Positions 1-13,500 of a DNA stretch of 64,000 nucleotides are shown piece after piece. Under the pieces are notes generated by a model that ran no database searches, was not told the origin of the DNA, and was given only the letters and a program-made list of their open reading frames with translations. The position numbers were made by a program, and so were the translations under genes. Positions within the stretch are counted from its first letter, which is position 1. Each line of letters opens with the position of its first letter. Origin of the DNA: Gavia stellata (Eukaryota; Chordata; Aves; Gaviiformes; Gaviidae); contig NC_082604.1 in assembly GCF_030936135.1 (NCBI RefSeq), forward strand, positions 1,552,501-1,616,500. The letters are read 5' to 3'.

Positions 1-2489
1 TCTACTTACTACAGCATCTCTCTCTATGGTGGGCTGCCAAAGAGTTTATTTTCATATGCGAAGGCTGGTAGGGAGCAAGAGTGGCAAAATGCGGCTGAAC
101 CAGTTTGGGAGTAGCTTTTGGATCTGTAGTAATTCTTACTAGGTTCACTGCAAGTCACCAAAATGAAGAAAACACTTTCCCCAGGATCAGAATCATAGGT
201 AACATCAGTTTGGGCAAAACACAGCTGGACATTTCTCAGATTTTCTGGGAAAGACTCAAGAAGCTCTAGTTTGAACAGAGAAACTGTCGAGAGAAATCAG
301 TTCTAAATGACCTGCATCATTACATTAAATCATGGAGAGAGCCAACCTAACTGAGGGATCTGGTTTTCCAAAAAATCAACCTGCCATGACAAGCGTACTG
401 GGATGGCAGTTAGCTGTATTTTAAGACCTTAATTCAGATTAAGAAAGCGCAAAATAAAAACTAGTGACATCTCAAAAAATGATATGAGAGCATCAAGTTC
501 GCATTCTTCAAATTAACTGCTCTTTGGCATTTTTCAGGAGCTCATTTCAACGTCAGCTGAGCAATTAAACAATACCTGTATAGTTTGGAATACACACACC
601 ACCCTACAACCTCGCTGTACAGTCACGCGAAGTCATTCATTTAGAAGAACTAGAGGAAAAATTACATTCAGCTCTCTGCTATTTAAAGTGTTACCAACAC
701 ATAAAGTGCTTGAACATTCTTCATCACTTCTAAGAAACTGCCACCATGTGAATATTTTCAGTGCTTGTGCTGGCAAACAGAAAATACTAAACATTTGTTA
801 AGCCTCCCAGCAAATTTCAAAGAGATACCATCGCTTCATTGGTAAAGATACACAGGAGCTCCATTCTCTTAGCAATACTTTTCTGGATGAGAGCACTAAA
901 GAAACACAATTCTACCATCTGGATAAAACAAATATAATCAAGGGCTGTTTCTCCTCATTCCTCACTATCACCTATGCTAGAATCAAACTGCTGTATAGTA
1001 TTATTCATTCAGCCTTTTCCCCACAGAGGTGATTTCGTACACTTACAACTCAAAGCTGAAAGCTGCTAACACAAACCACTGAGGGTGCGTGCTTCTGAGC
1101 ACCTGTCAAATCATGCCAGTATCGGCAAGACAAGCTCCGTAACAACACGCTTTTAGATGTAACCTTAAATTCTGTCAAAATGGGAAAACAAAACTTCAAA
1201 ACTCTACTTTAATAGCAGATGGGTGAAGCCCAGCAGGTTCTTTTTTTCCTTTGTGAAAGCATAAGAGGGGTGCTCTTATGTTTAACATAAGCCATCTGTA
1301 CAAGCACACAAAGCTGTCAGGAAGAGCGAACTAGCACGACTCCACTTGTTCTGGTTCGGTTTTTAGCAACTATCTCAGGCACTACTGAAAAGAAAACACA
1401 AGGCACGCATGGGCAGATACTATAATGAAAACGTGTTTGCTGTAGGTTCTTTTTATCCGAGAGGGTTTATTCTAAAAGGCTTCTTTAAGGATAGCCGAGC
1501 GATCAGTAATTTCCCAGTGTACCCTACCGGCATGTTCACAGCGTACTAAACACGCTCAACATCCTTGTTCAGGATTTGAGTGCATCCAAGCCTGAGGATG
1601 GGGACACAACCTGAAATTGAGCTGGTTTGAGCAACCGAATTAAAAGCGGTTTCACTTCTATCGACTAAAAAGCCAAAGATGTTTTATTAAATACTTCTCC
1701 TGTATTTGACATGTAACACCATAAGCAGGGGGGACCTAGAGTGAAGCAGATTAAACGCAAAGTGGGTCAAGTGCTCAAAGTACACAAGCTAAAGCAGGAA
1801 TTATCACCTGCCGCAAACTTCAATTCAAAAGCGACTTGCTATCTTCGTTAGCAAACCAAATTCTCAGTGAGTCCACCGTGCTTTAAGAGATTTATTTTCT
1901 TTTAAACGCGGACTCAGGGTTCAGCTCCAGCCTCCCTCCCAGCCCTCAGCTCTATTTGCAGGAGCGGGACGCTGTCCCCGGGGCGGAACGGAACGGACCG
2001 CCGAAGGGGAAGCACAGGCTCCGGCACCACCGAGAAGCCCGGCCGACCGGGAACAAGCGAGCGGCGCCCCCAAGCCGCCGCTAAAAGCGAGGGGGACCCC
2101 ACGACGTACAGGGCGGAGGCACCGCGGGTGCCCGGCCCGGGCCTCGGGCACCTCCCGTCGCGGCGGGCCGGGCCCCGGAGCGCGCCCGCTGACAGGCCCG
2201 GGCGTCGCCAGCGCCTCTGGCCCCGAGGGAGGCCGCGGCGGCAGCGGGAAGGCCTCCCGGGAGACGGGGGGAGAGTGCCCGGGGCTGCCCGCCGGCGCCG
2301 CTCCGCCTCATCCCGCGCAGCGCCTCCCGCCGCGGCCCGCTCCTCCCGCCCGGCCTCCCGCCCCCCACCCGCCGGGGCGGCCGCCCCCTGACGCGACGGC
2401 GGGGGCCGGACGGGAGCCGCCCGTTAAGCACGCAGCGGCGGCGGCGGCCTCGGCCGCGCTCGGCGGGTCCCGGCTTCCGTGTGCCTCAC
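1..2489 (-). other. UBXN7: UBXN7 intron 1 (left part)
   Basis: AT-rich sequence lying 3' of the UBXN7 exon 1 splice donor on the minus strand and running off the left edge. No coding exon or recognisable repeat was found up to about 1.9 kb. From about 1.92 kb rightwards it is part of the CpG island. That it is intron follows from the donor at 2489-2488 and the known multi-exon structure of UBXN7. Confidence 0.75.
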
Positions 2490-2562
2490 CCGTGATGGCG
2501 GTGAACTGCTGGATTAACCCCTTCAGCGCCGAGGAGGCCGCAGAGCCCCCGTGCGCCGCCAT
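2490..2562 (-). CDS. UBXN7: UBXN7 first coding exon (partial gene)
   Basis: UBXN7 is a UBA-UBX adaptor linking the p97/VCP ATPase to cullin-RING ligases (notably CRL2-VHL and HIF1A turnover) in nucleus and cytosol. The ATG at 2562 opens 24 codons beginning MAAHGGSAASSALKGLIQQF and continuing TAIT, which matches the remembered human N-terminus almost exactly and is the start of the UBA-like domain. The exon ends at 2490 with one base of a split Gly codon, followed by a consensus donor GTGAGG. All further exons lie left of the window. The start codon overlaps a YY1-type motif. The exon is short, but the match covers its whole length, so identity is secure. Confidence 0.93.
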
Positions 2563-2566
2563 CTTG
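2555..2566 (-). promoter_or_regulatory. YY1-type site overlapping UBXN7 start codon
   Basis: The plus strand reads GCCGCCATCTTG, so the minus strand reads CAAGATGGCGGC, a full YY1 consensus in which ATG is the UBXN7 initiator. YY1 sites just downstream of transcription starts, often overlapping the initiator ATG, are a known class in housekeeping promoters. Occupancy is inferred. Confidence 0.6.
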
Positions 2567-2698
2567 CCGCCGCCGCACAACAACACGCACGCCGCCGGCC
2601 CGCAGGCTCTGCGCAGGCGCGGCGCCCGCCCGCGCCCTTCCTCTGCCCGCCGCCGGGGAGGCGTCTCGCCGGGCCGCCGCGGGCGGGGCGGAGGGGGA

Positions 2699-2850
2699 GT
2701 TGCCGTGGCAACGCGGCCAGCCCCGCCCTGTCGCCTCAACGGCCCGAAGAGGCGGGAGTTGCCGTGGCAACGCGGCCCGCCCTGCCTTGTCGCCTCAGCG
2801 GCCCGGAGAGGCGGGAGTTGCCATGGCAACGCGGCTCGCCTCAGCGGCTT
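2699..2850. repeat. Three tandem 59-bp units, each with an RFX X-box
   Basis: Units start at 2699, 2758 and 2817, a spacing of exactly 59 bp. Each opens with a 14-bp palindromic X-box: GTTGCCGTGGCAAC at 2699-2712 and 2758-2771, GTTGCCATGGCAAC at 2817-2830. Units 1 and 2 differ at about 5 of 59 positions. Unit 3 is shortened after the motif by roughly 11 bp. All fit the RFX consensus RYYRCC-N-N-RGYAAC perfectly. The array lies 140-290 bp upstream of the UBXN7 ATG. The repeat is seen directly; RFX binding is inferred. Confidence 0.9.
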
Positions 2851-2859
2851 CCGCGGCTT

Positions 2860-5800
2860 TTCAAATGCTGTCGCCGCTGGCAAGAGTTTCCCCCCTATAT
2901 TTCAGACCCTCCGCTTTCATTAATCGCGGGACTTGAGGAGCAGAGGCCTTAGCGGCGGTAACGAAACGCTCGTGACACAAGGCCAGAGCTTCCACGCAGA
3001 TTTACCACGTCACAGACGCCTATGGTGAAGCAAGCGGTCTGGCAGGCCTCGGCCCTTGAGTGGAAGCATGTACGGGGCCCCAGGTGCTGCAAGGAAGGAG
3101 GTAGGACCTGAGGTGGCCAAGAAAGAATGTGGCTGCTCCTGTCAAGGGAGCTCGTTACAGGGCATCCCTTGCTATTGGGATACTTTTGCTGTTAGTTCTT
3201 CAAAGTCGGAAGAGAAACAGCCTCAACAAGAAGCACACTGGGTGTTTTTGAACTCTACACTACCTGCAGAAATTGTGCCTGTAGAAAAGGAACGTTTTAC
3301 CACTTTCAGTTGTTTTACTACATAGCCTGGCATTCCGCTGGCTTGCTGCCAACACTGCCAGCAGGCTGGAGCGTTGCAGAGCACCTTGTCATTAACAAGT
3401 GTCAACCGAAGTGAGTACCACAGAAAGCAGAGGTTTCCTTAGAAGTCTAAGAATTTAAAAACTTGCTGCCATGAAAACGGGTAGATCTGTTCCCTCTCTT
3501 GCTTCTCTCCCTACCTCCCATACCCACACCAGCTCTCACTTTTAGGGAAGCAACCAAGGCTGACAAAGTATTTGGGTTTTTTTGATACTTGCTTTTTTTT
3601 CCTGGCAGTTGGATGAGCTGAACTTGTTCACAAAGGGGACAAATAAACCACTAGAGCCAGCTGAAAGCAGAAGGTGAGCTCACCCTTTTGAGCAGCAGTG
3701 AATCGTTACATCAACTCAGACAATCTACATACGGACTCTTCCTTCACAAGCACCATTAAACCAGTCAAAGCTGATTTCACCTGCTTCAAAGTTCCCGGAT
3801 CATAGAAATGGCAACAGGGTACTGGTGCAAAGCAAATCCACTCAGCAATGGCCAAATTCCACCCTCCAACAAGAAAAATCCAAAAGGACAGGCCGAAGAG
3901 GTGCCTGGTGAGGAATGTTATGCTATGGAAGCAGTGAGGAATATGATCATCTTTGGGACCTGAGGGCTTGCAGTACCCCACCTTGGAGAAGGCTGCTGGA
4001 CTGGCTTTCTGGTATAGGTTGTAGGTTTTGCATATTTTGCAGTTAAGGTTGGGTTTTAGCTAATGATCAACTTTTTATTCCATTCAGCTTAAAAAAAATA
4101 TTATGTGAGAGGTCATTCTTACACTGAGAACAAAATCCAGTAAGCTGGGAAAACACAAATAACCCACAATTTAACACCCCCCTCCCATGTATACATACAC
4201 CAAAATACACTTCTGTACTATTTAGACCTTTGAAATGGCTAATTTCTGTAATTTTTGTATTTATTTTCAATGGAATCACAGCAGCAGGATTTGCTATTGA
4301 TAGCAAGAGAGTAAGTTCATGTGAGACTACAAAGTAAGATGCAAAAAGCTCCCCCCCATCAAACTTCCAACTGGTATTAATGTAGTGCATTTCATAAACC
4401 TTACATGGAAGAGACACATAACTGACACATTAAAAGGGAAAAGAAAGAATCCACGAAACAGCTTGTGGAGGAAAAGGGAATGAAACTCGTGTTAAATGCA
4501 GCAATCCCCTATACTGGGACACGGCTTCACGTGCAGCTGAGCTAGTTGCACAAGGCGCATTGCTGCCCGAAAGGGAAATTCTCCCTTCTCCCTTGCCCTC
4601 TCCCCCCTCGATACTTCCCCTACCCCTTTAACATCTGGAATCAGATTGTGGAGAGTCCCCGAGTGCCAAAGCTGGCACAAATGTAGGAACCCTGTCATTG
4701 GCAGTGAGCTGTTATGGCAGCTCACGCCATGCTGTTGAGGTGTACTCAGTGCACGATCCTGCTGCATTAGCGAGCTCTCGTATTGTGCTTTTTAAGCAAA
4801 ATACCTCCTATTTTATGACTAAGCATACCTTAGTGTCAGCCTGCTACAGGGACAGAGCTAGCCCCAAAACAATGACAGCAGCAGATTAAGTTTAACTCTA
4901 ATGAAGATTAAGACTGTTGGGGGATATTTATTTCATTTCTACCTTCATTGTTTTCAACTCTTTAGTGTTTATCTGGATATATACCTGTATGATCACACAG
5001 GCTTCCCTTCCTTTTTCACCAAGTACCCATTAAACATCAGGACCTGACCATAGAAGCGACTCCAAAGCAGCGCTGCTGTACTGGTGTATAAACGTGGTTG
5101 ATCCGAGAAAAATACAGTGATGAACCAGGGTCAGAATTTCTAATTCATGGAAGATTATTTCTTAGATACAAACAGCCAGCAGTTCAAAACACTTGAGATT
5201 CAGACTCTTTCAGTGCTTGACATCAAAGGCAGTGATTGAGAAGAACAGGGCAGACATTTGAACCCCGTAGAGGGGTGCAGCAGACTGTCAGGACCATCGA
5301 AACAAACTGTCTCGAACTGGAGAGACAGTTGCATTGAGCATAAACTTTAGGGTTTTGGCAGCAGGTGGCTGCAGGGGTGACGTTGTGTGGGAAGAGGCCA
5401 GGACCTGCCCTGCACGGCTCCACACACTTTCCAACCTGTTCTGAAATCCTAAACAGTCCGTTACACCAAAATATCAATAAATCACAGGAGCGCATGGTGC
5501 CTCTGCTCGGGCATACCTGAGAATGGGCAGCAGCCGTTGGGAGACGTGATGTTGGAAGGAGGAGCTCCATGCCAGAGCAGGGACCATCTTTCCAACAAGT
5601 TAAAAATAAAACATCAGACTTCGGAAATTCATTGTAAAATGAGGCTGAATAGACTTAAAAAATAAACTCTTTCTCCTCATCTGTTTTGAAAATAGAAAGT
5701 TTACTTCTTACATGCTTATCATGACTGGAAAGGCCGAGCATCACTAGCATGAAAACAAGTCAGTATCTCTGCCTTAAAGAACACTTTTAATTAATGAAGG

Positions 5801-5980
5801 ATTATACTTAACTGCCTGGCTACGACAGAAAACAACCCGAACAAAGGTCAGGATTAAACAGAAACAGATCTATATTGAAGGCAGGCTTCCAGCACAATGG
5901 TTGAGGCAGCAAGAGGAACAGTGAATGATTTGCAACTGGTCACCTCTTGTAACTTTCTCAAAAAGCATCTTAGAATAGAT
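2860..5980. other. Intergenic, UBXN7 promoter to RNF168 3' side
   Basis: AT-rich intergenic sequence between the UBXN7 island and the presumed RNF168 3' end. I see no exon of a known gene and no recognisable transposon. On the plus strand an 86-codon ORF runs from an ATG at 3068 to 3325, just outside the CpG island. It has no recognised domain and could be chance or part of a divergent transcript. Confidence 0.5.
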
Positions 5981-5982
5981 TA

Positions 5983-7508
5983 TTTATTTATGAGAAACCC
6001 ACCATTAATAGAAACATACAGGCAAAGGAAAACACCAATTCACATTTTTGGCTTGGTGTGCTGCTCATGCTTTCAGTAAAATTTCAGGGGTGGTTTTTTT
6101 TGAAACTTAAAACATCAGAAGATAATGCTTTGACGTATTTTGTTACAAATCTCCCAGAACAGAGTTGAAGTCTATAGATCATCAATGAGGTTCAAAAAAA
6201 GTTCACATTTAAAACATTTGCAAACTTTGGTGATTAGCACACACACTTCAGAAATGTAGATTGGTGCTTTGCTCTCCTTCAAACATGTACAGTGGAAAAG
6301 TGTCTCATGACAAGCAAAGAAAGGCCAAAAGATGGTTTCATAATAGCAATAGATTAAACAATCTAGCACGAATACGTCCTCTGCTGAGTAGTGGCTGGTC
6401 AACTCTTCACCAGCCTCAACTTCCTCCAGGCCTCAGCTTCCCTACACGTCTAAATTGTAATTCCTTGGAATGATGATAGTTTTAAACTCAACTGGAAGAC
6501 AGTATTTGGTAGTCCCTCTAAAAGGGGGGGGAACAGTTACAGCCAGCCGTGGTAGTTATATGTGAATCTTTAATTACAGTTACGTCACTACTGACAACTC
6601 CAGTTTTCAGTTGCTTTTCCCTCTTTTGGTTTAACTTTCTCTATCATAACTGTCTTCTGCACTATTTTTTTAATATTTTATGTTTTTAATCAGACTCAAA
6701 CCAGTTTAAGTATGAAAATTAAATAGCACTAAATATAGGTAATATTCTCATACAAGAATGAAGCTGCAATTAGCAATAAGAAAACAAAATAATCTTTTTT
6801 CCTAACAACAGTGAGAGTCAGATATGCAGAACTGACCTCTACAAACAGAGGTAAATACAAGCCCATGACCACTTACACTACTGGCATCTATGAAAGATCC
6901 TTGGCTTCGGCAGTGGGAGAATGACCTGTTTTTTCCCTCTTTGCCTAAGAAAGGGGTTAATATATGAGAGGGAGAGGGAAAGAGTGTGTCTGCAAGACTG
7001 GCTGTCCAGTTATACTCTTGTTAACTGTCGGGCGAACAATGCAATTCAACGAACAGCCTAAATTCCAACAGCATGCTTCAGTTTAACAGAACAGTGGTTG
7101 TGCCGAGTGAAGCTTCAACCCTGCAGCTGGCAGACAGCTGGACATACAGACTCATTTTTTTGCTTGTTTCCTCCGTGGAACGTGCATCCTTTCCGTACAA
7201 GGCTCTGAATTCTCATTTTAAAGATAAGACCATCAGTTTTTTTTAAACACTAACAGTATTTACATTCAAAATTATGTGAATGCACATGCTAGAAATAAGC
7301 TGTAGTCAAGAAAAGACCAATTAAAATTTTTTAAAGTCTGGGGGTGTACGTTATTAAAACTTCTCAGAATACACAACTTTGTGTCCCAAAGTGATCTCCC
7401 TCAAACCAACAACTTTAAAACTGTTTACAGAAAGCTTTGCCTAACACAGGAGAAAGCATTATCACGGTTTTAATTCTCATCCCACCATATGTCTGTGGTT
7501 CTGTTGAT
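5983..7508 (-). other. RNF168: Putative RNF168 3' UTR
   Basis: Sequence following the RNF168 stop codon on the minus strand, AT-rich and without coding exons. The first canonical minus-strand AATAAA that I find reading away from the stop is at 5988-5983 (TTTATT on plus). ATTAAA-type variants occur nearer, around 6.57 kb. The true cleavage site cannot be fixed from sequence alone. Confidence 0.35.
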
Positions 7509-10500
7509 CTACTCCGCAACAGAGCTTTTAAACATCTGAAGGATAGTCTTTTGCTTATTCTTAGGAAGTGAACAAATATCGTTCGCGTCACTGGTATTAA
7601 CCACACAATTCAAAACTTTTCCTCCCTTGGTGCTGGGCGATTTCATTCGGACTTTGGTAGGGGACTGCCAGTTTTCATTGCAAGAACCTTTCCGAGTCTT
7701 GCGGTGATTTGTTTCAGCCGGTTTTTTTGCAACCTTTGAGTCTTTTGCCATCTTAGAACTTCCCTTTCTAGCAGGAGAGCCTTTCACAAACTGAGGCGGT
7801 TTGGTGCGAAGAAGGTACTCATCTGGAGAGCCCTTTTGTCGATTAAGTGTCCTTTCCTCCTTGTTGATCTGTTTTTGTAGCTGCAGAGCCAGAAGCCTGT
7901 CCTGTTCCTCTTGCATACGCCTTTCATAGAGCTCCTGCTCAAAGGCTTTCTGCATTTGCAAGTTAAAATCATTTATCTGCTTCCCTTGGTCCTCTAAACT
8001 TTCCGGAAAAGTTCTCCTCCTCTTATCAAGCACGCACAAGTCAACCACTGCTTCAGCTGGTGGCTCCAGTGACTTTCTTTTCGGAGTCTCCTTAGTGTTC
8101 TGCAGTGTCTCTTGTTTCTCTTCATCTGAGTGTCTAGCCACCTTCATGAGACCACTTTCGCTGTCAGACATCACAGAATTTGTTGCTGACTGAACACAGG
8201 CACAAGTTTCAGCAGAGTTTTCAAGGTTTATGCTTTCTACGTGTGTTAAACTGCCGCTGTCTGACTCAGTTCTATCATGTTCTCCTTTGGCTCCACGAGG
8301 AACTGTTCTAGACCCTTCCCCGTTTGCAATTCCATGAAGCGCATCTGGAACTTCCTCTCCCGGACAATTTGGTCCTGGTGTTTTCTCCTGCTCGACAGCA
8401 GTGGTTTCCCCTGAAGCTGAGGCACTGAAATAGTTCATGCATGATTCCAAAAACGAATCTTTAGCACTGGAATCTTTAATCACACCAGTCAGCTGTGGAG
8501 ACAGTGTTGGCATTTCTTCTTGCTCATCTTGCCACGCAGAACTGCTGCCTTCATTGCTGTTGGTCTCCTGCAGAAAAGGGAGAGACTGCTAATGAAGTAA
8601 ATTTATCAAAAGCCAATGGGTATGAATGCAAATCTGACTTCATAGCTGCACTGCTCATAACTACTCTGGGATATTAACTTGGATTCTTCTCTTTTAAAAA
8701 AAATACATAATTGTTTAATAATAATGAAAATATTTAAAACAACCTACAGAAGCCTAGCTAAAAGACCGAAAACACAACTGCAGCATTCTCCTCTTATCAA
8801 TGACTCAAATCAACTGTTCAAGGTATTAGCCTGCTCATCTTCTTTAGGAGCCTAACAGGAAAGATCAGACAGACAGACAGACATATGGAATGATGAAAAA
8901 TCAGCGCGCAACCTCCTCCAGCGAGCTCCAGAATCATCGCTTTAATTTCATAGACCATCGGTTGCAACCGGAGCTCGCTGAAGACATTCAGGTAAGGTAC
9001 TTGTAAGGCTATACAAGGTAACTATCGAAGTAAGCTGCAGGCGTGCATCTGCTGACTGTCAAGCATGGTTTCTTCCCTTTCCACTTTGGGTAATCATGAA
9101 TACTGAAGGTAGTTCAAAAAGGGCAAGATAATTTGCCCAGCACTGATGTGCAAGGGGAATATAGGATTGCCAATCCTATAGGCAAGGGGAAAATAACACA
9201 TATTTACTGAGATCTGTAACAAAATTATTCTAGTTACCACAGAGCGAGAGTCACTCCTGCCTCTTTCTGTTGTTCTAGAGGATGATACTGATCCCAATGC
9301 ACGATGAAGCTTTGGAGACAGATACCTTAAAAGGAAAAAAAAAGTATACGTTTTTACACTTCTTTTTCTTGATTTATCAGTCCTTTGCATTAATCAAGAT
9401 CTTCAGGTTCATTCTGACAAACAAAACCAAAAGAAGGGCAAGTGATTCCCCTCTCCTCCACATTATCCTATGAGGAGATGTTTTAACACTGAACAGTTTA
9501 CATTTGCCCCAAATTATCCAGGGAAGTTGGACTACAGGATTCCAAGGAAGCAAATGGAGCAGAGGGACACTGTACCAAGAAACAGACCAATAATCCAAGA
9601 AGAAAAACTTGAATTACTTACTTCTGAATGTCTCCAGAGTTGCTTGGTTTGTTCTTCATCTTGCACAAATTAACTGGGGATGTTTCAGATGAGAGACTGC
9701 CTGCTGGTGAAGGACTGCTGAGCACGTGTCCTTTGGAATCGTCATTCTTTGATGACAAGTAAAAATAGCATTATATAAAACAACACACCACACAAACTGG
9801 AGAAACCCCAGAGAACTACTTTGTTTCTGCTGCCGAATTAGTTACTTTTGTCCAAAGAATTCTAGAACTGTAAGTAATGGACAGACACAGAATAAGAGAT
9901 GTTACATGTTCTGTACACTTTCCTCTATCTGGCATTAAGGGACAAGAAGTTTTGCTCAAATAAGTATGCAGGTTTCATCATTAGGACTATTATCAGGTAG
10001 CAAAAACCAACCAACCAAAACCCCAAAACAAATTAACAAAACAAACAGACAAACAAACCCCAAAACATAAGGTAAACTTGCATCGTACATTCCTTTTTTT
10101 CAGTACAGGTTACAGACATCTATTTCTTCCAAAGAAGTATTTTTAAAATCATGGGGAAAGCTAAGCATTTAGAAGAAAACCAATGTTTTAAAATGTGGCA
10201 CAATGAAAACATCCAGCACACATTTCAAGTGCATATTACACAGGTAGAAATGTTTGGAGTATTTCACCCTCCCGCTGGTTCTGCAAAAATTAATGGTCAA
10301 TCAAGGATCTAAAGTACTGGGGGCTGACAACAGCTTCCAACTACGATTAAAATAAATTTAAACTATTCAAAATTTTAACTTTTGCTCTGAAAAGTCTAAG
10401 TTGCTTGCACTGTATCAACATTTTCTACTACCCCCCCTTGATCCTAACTCACCAGGCTGTTACTCAGCTGCCAGGCGAACTCTTCATCTTGCTTTAGCTG

Positions 10501-13500
10501 TTTCTCCATCTCCCTCCGTCTCTCTTCTGCCAATCTGTGTTCCTCCTCCTCTTCTGCTAGAAGCCGTTGAATGTATTCCTCACTTGCCTTGTTCTCCTCT
10601 TGTTCATGAGCTCGCCTTTCTGCCTCCACCTAAAAAAGGTAATTTTTTAAAGGTTGCTACTGTAGGACCACACTTTACACCAGAACCTCTCAGCTCACTC
10701 TTCTTAAGTGTGAACGATCCACTATTCACAAAGACAGTCTGCACACTTCAAAGCCAGTATTTAACTACACAACTCTCCAAAGATGTAAGAATCAAACTGA
10801 TACTGTCTGTAGAGTCTTCAGTTTGACAACAGTGACCTACCTTTTGGTTTGTGTAAGACTACACCGTTAGCATGCCAGGTTAAAATTCATTGACTCACCT
10901 TTGAAAATGTTAGTAACAAAAACTAAGATCTCCAAATACATGGATCACTGAGAAACTCAAATTAAGATTCTTTATACAGCGGGATACCAGTTAGACCACA
11001 GTGTTTGCTCAACTGCTTATATCGTCATAATGTCAGTATTAGCAAAAAATGCCTAAAAGACGGCCCATCTCTCTTCTGAGTCCTTCCCATCTCTTGAAAC
11101 ACGCAAAACCCAAAGCAGCAGACCAAGAATTTTAAATCTGCCTTCTTTATGGCAGACATCCACACTTGGTAAATCAGTTACCAGTAACTCCGCAATGACA
11201 GCAAAGCACTTCAAGAATGAATAAAACTTTCTTAACTGGGGAATGGAATTTGGAAGTTTGCTTTAGAGAAGAGTGTCAAGCTGTAATACTACACAAGCTA
11301 CGTTAAGTCTGAGTTTGTTTCAAATCCTGTATCGACGACTTATGACTGGCACCAGACGTCGTTATGTATTTCACTGGCATCATCTCCGTTAACCATCGAT
11401 ACTATTGCTGCCAAGCAATCTTATCCCCTAACTACCATAAAAGAGAATCCCAGTCCTCCGTTTCATGTACTCCCCCTGCTCTCATAACAGCCAGCAACGG
11501 GGCTGTCAGGGAATGGAGCATTCCGATACCACTTCCAACTATAATTCTTACTACTACTGTGTCTGAATTGGAGGAAGAAGGATCCTTTAGATCCTTAGAC
11601 AAACATTAAGATTTCTTAAAAATCTTTTCTGATTTTCAAATGAACACAGATAACGGTGCAAGCAAATAGGAAAGAAAATGCTGTATGTTCATTACCCAAG
11701 TTCATCTAATTGTGGTATGTTACTTAGGGAGGGAAATCAAGAAGGCAAGGACAAGACCAAAGGCAAAACAACTCCAAATTTTTACATTTCCTAGTCCAAA
11801 ATACTTCATGTGCATCTGAGGACCTATAAAAGGTATTTTAGTACATGTGGGCAGGGATGCAGCCAGCGAAAGGTGACGTGCTAACCCTGAAAGAACTCTC
11901 CTGCAGAGTTTTGGGAAGCGTGAGGTACTGACTAACAGAGACCTGTCTGGGCGTTCCACTGTGCCTGTACCCCTACGTGTTTCCTAGCCTGCAAAGCACA
12001 CCTACCTGCAGGGAGAACAGGACAGCATACGTTACTGGACCAACTGAGAGGGTGAGGTCGGAGGTACAGATCAACCAGCACAAGAAAACTTGAGAAATGT
12101 CGCCTTGTGTCAAACACAAGGAAGCTTCTCCTCTCCCATAAAGGATAAAAAATTTAATTTATGCTTCGGGAATGACCAGTATGTTCTTGCAGCACCAATG
12201 CCTTTTTATGTATCTTTCTTTTTCATTAAATAACATTACAGCTGTTTGTGGGAACAATTAAAATAACTAGACACAAAACATTTCTGCTTTTAATTATGTT
12301 TTTAGACTTACCTTGCTAATCTCCGCTTCATATTCCTGCCTCAGTTCCCCAGGCTTGCTCAGCTGGTGTTGCGGATGGGGGACACAGACTAAACGAGAGG
12401 AAGGAAAAAAAGAAGTGAGGAACAAAGCAAGATGATGATAGTCAGCAACAAAAGATTTTAACAAAAGATCACTTCCATACCCTGTCAACGGAATGATTTG
12501 ACTTAAATCAAGTGCTGTGGAAAAAAAGCACTTTGTGTTACAAAGGAAAGAAATAAAAAAGCACTGTGTTACAGACTGGCAAGAACAGTCAGCGTTTTCC
12601 AAGCACTGCATATACAGCAGGTAAGTACGCTGACCATAACTTACACCTTTTGCTTTTTGTGATTAAAAAGACTTCATAGTACTGCAAGTGGAAAAACATG
12701 TCATAGAGCCAACCTAGCAATTAGCCTCCCCCAACGGAGCTTACAACATAACAAACCCCAAAATCCTTCTTTGGAGCGTTAATCAGATTTCACTTCCTTT
12801 TCTCTGACACCACAATTTTAGGCTCAGAGACTCCTGCGTAGACTGAAGCCCTGGAATTTCTAACCAAACTAATTAACAGCATCTAAGAGTTGAAAAAAAT
12901 TTAACCACTTCGCTTACTTGGTAGCGATAAACAAACACACACGCAAACACTCCCCTTGCAGATTTCACAGCCAAAGTCGTACCAGTAATGAATTACCGCC
13001 TTTGCAAGGACAGGCAGCCATAGACCAACGCTTTGTGCAAAACGCATGAACAAATATCCGCTTAACCGATCGGACAATATAACTCACCCTCTGTACTACG
13101 AATGAAAAAGGCATGCATGGCGATTCCTCTGCCTTGCAAGCCCCTTTCACAGGCGAGCTCTGACGCTGCATTTTCTAGCAGTAACACAGCCTGTCTATGC
13201 ACAGTTTCTTATTTCACAACATCCAAAGTCCACCAACAGTAATTATTTTGGTGACCCAGAGACACCCCAGGAGAATTGACATTTTACTTACTTTCCTCTT
13301 CCAAATCCTGCCCGTTAATTCTACGCTCACACTCCTTCGGGTAATTCTTCTGAATCTTTTCCCAGAGTTCCCAGTTGATAAGAGTATTTCTGCGGGCATT
13401 ATATCGTGCCCAGGAAGAGACTCGACGCCGACAAAAAGGGCAACAAAGGCTGGCCTTTTCAACGGTCAGCTGGAAACAAGAATTACAGAGGGTATGGTTG

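Larger units (their letters stand above)
1915..2860 (-). promoter_or_regulatory. UBXN7 CpG-island promoter
   Basis: Very GC-rich, CpG-dense block spanning the UBXN7 first exon and its upstream side. It has no TATA box, as usual for housekeeping promoters. It contains an NRF1-like TGCGCAGGCGCG (about 2609-2620, one mismatch to consensus), several GGGCGGGG Sp1-type boxes, a YY1 site at the start codon, and the X-box repeat array. The transcription start was not located; the island boundaries are by eye. Confidence 0.8.

Noticed and set aside
3706-4417. Two hydrophobic minus ORFs right of UBXN7, considered as membrane-protein exons
   Set aside because: No convincing splice sites and no resemblance to known genes of this region, such as TM4SF19.
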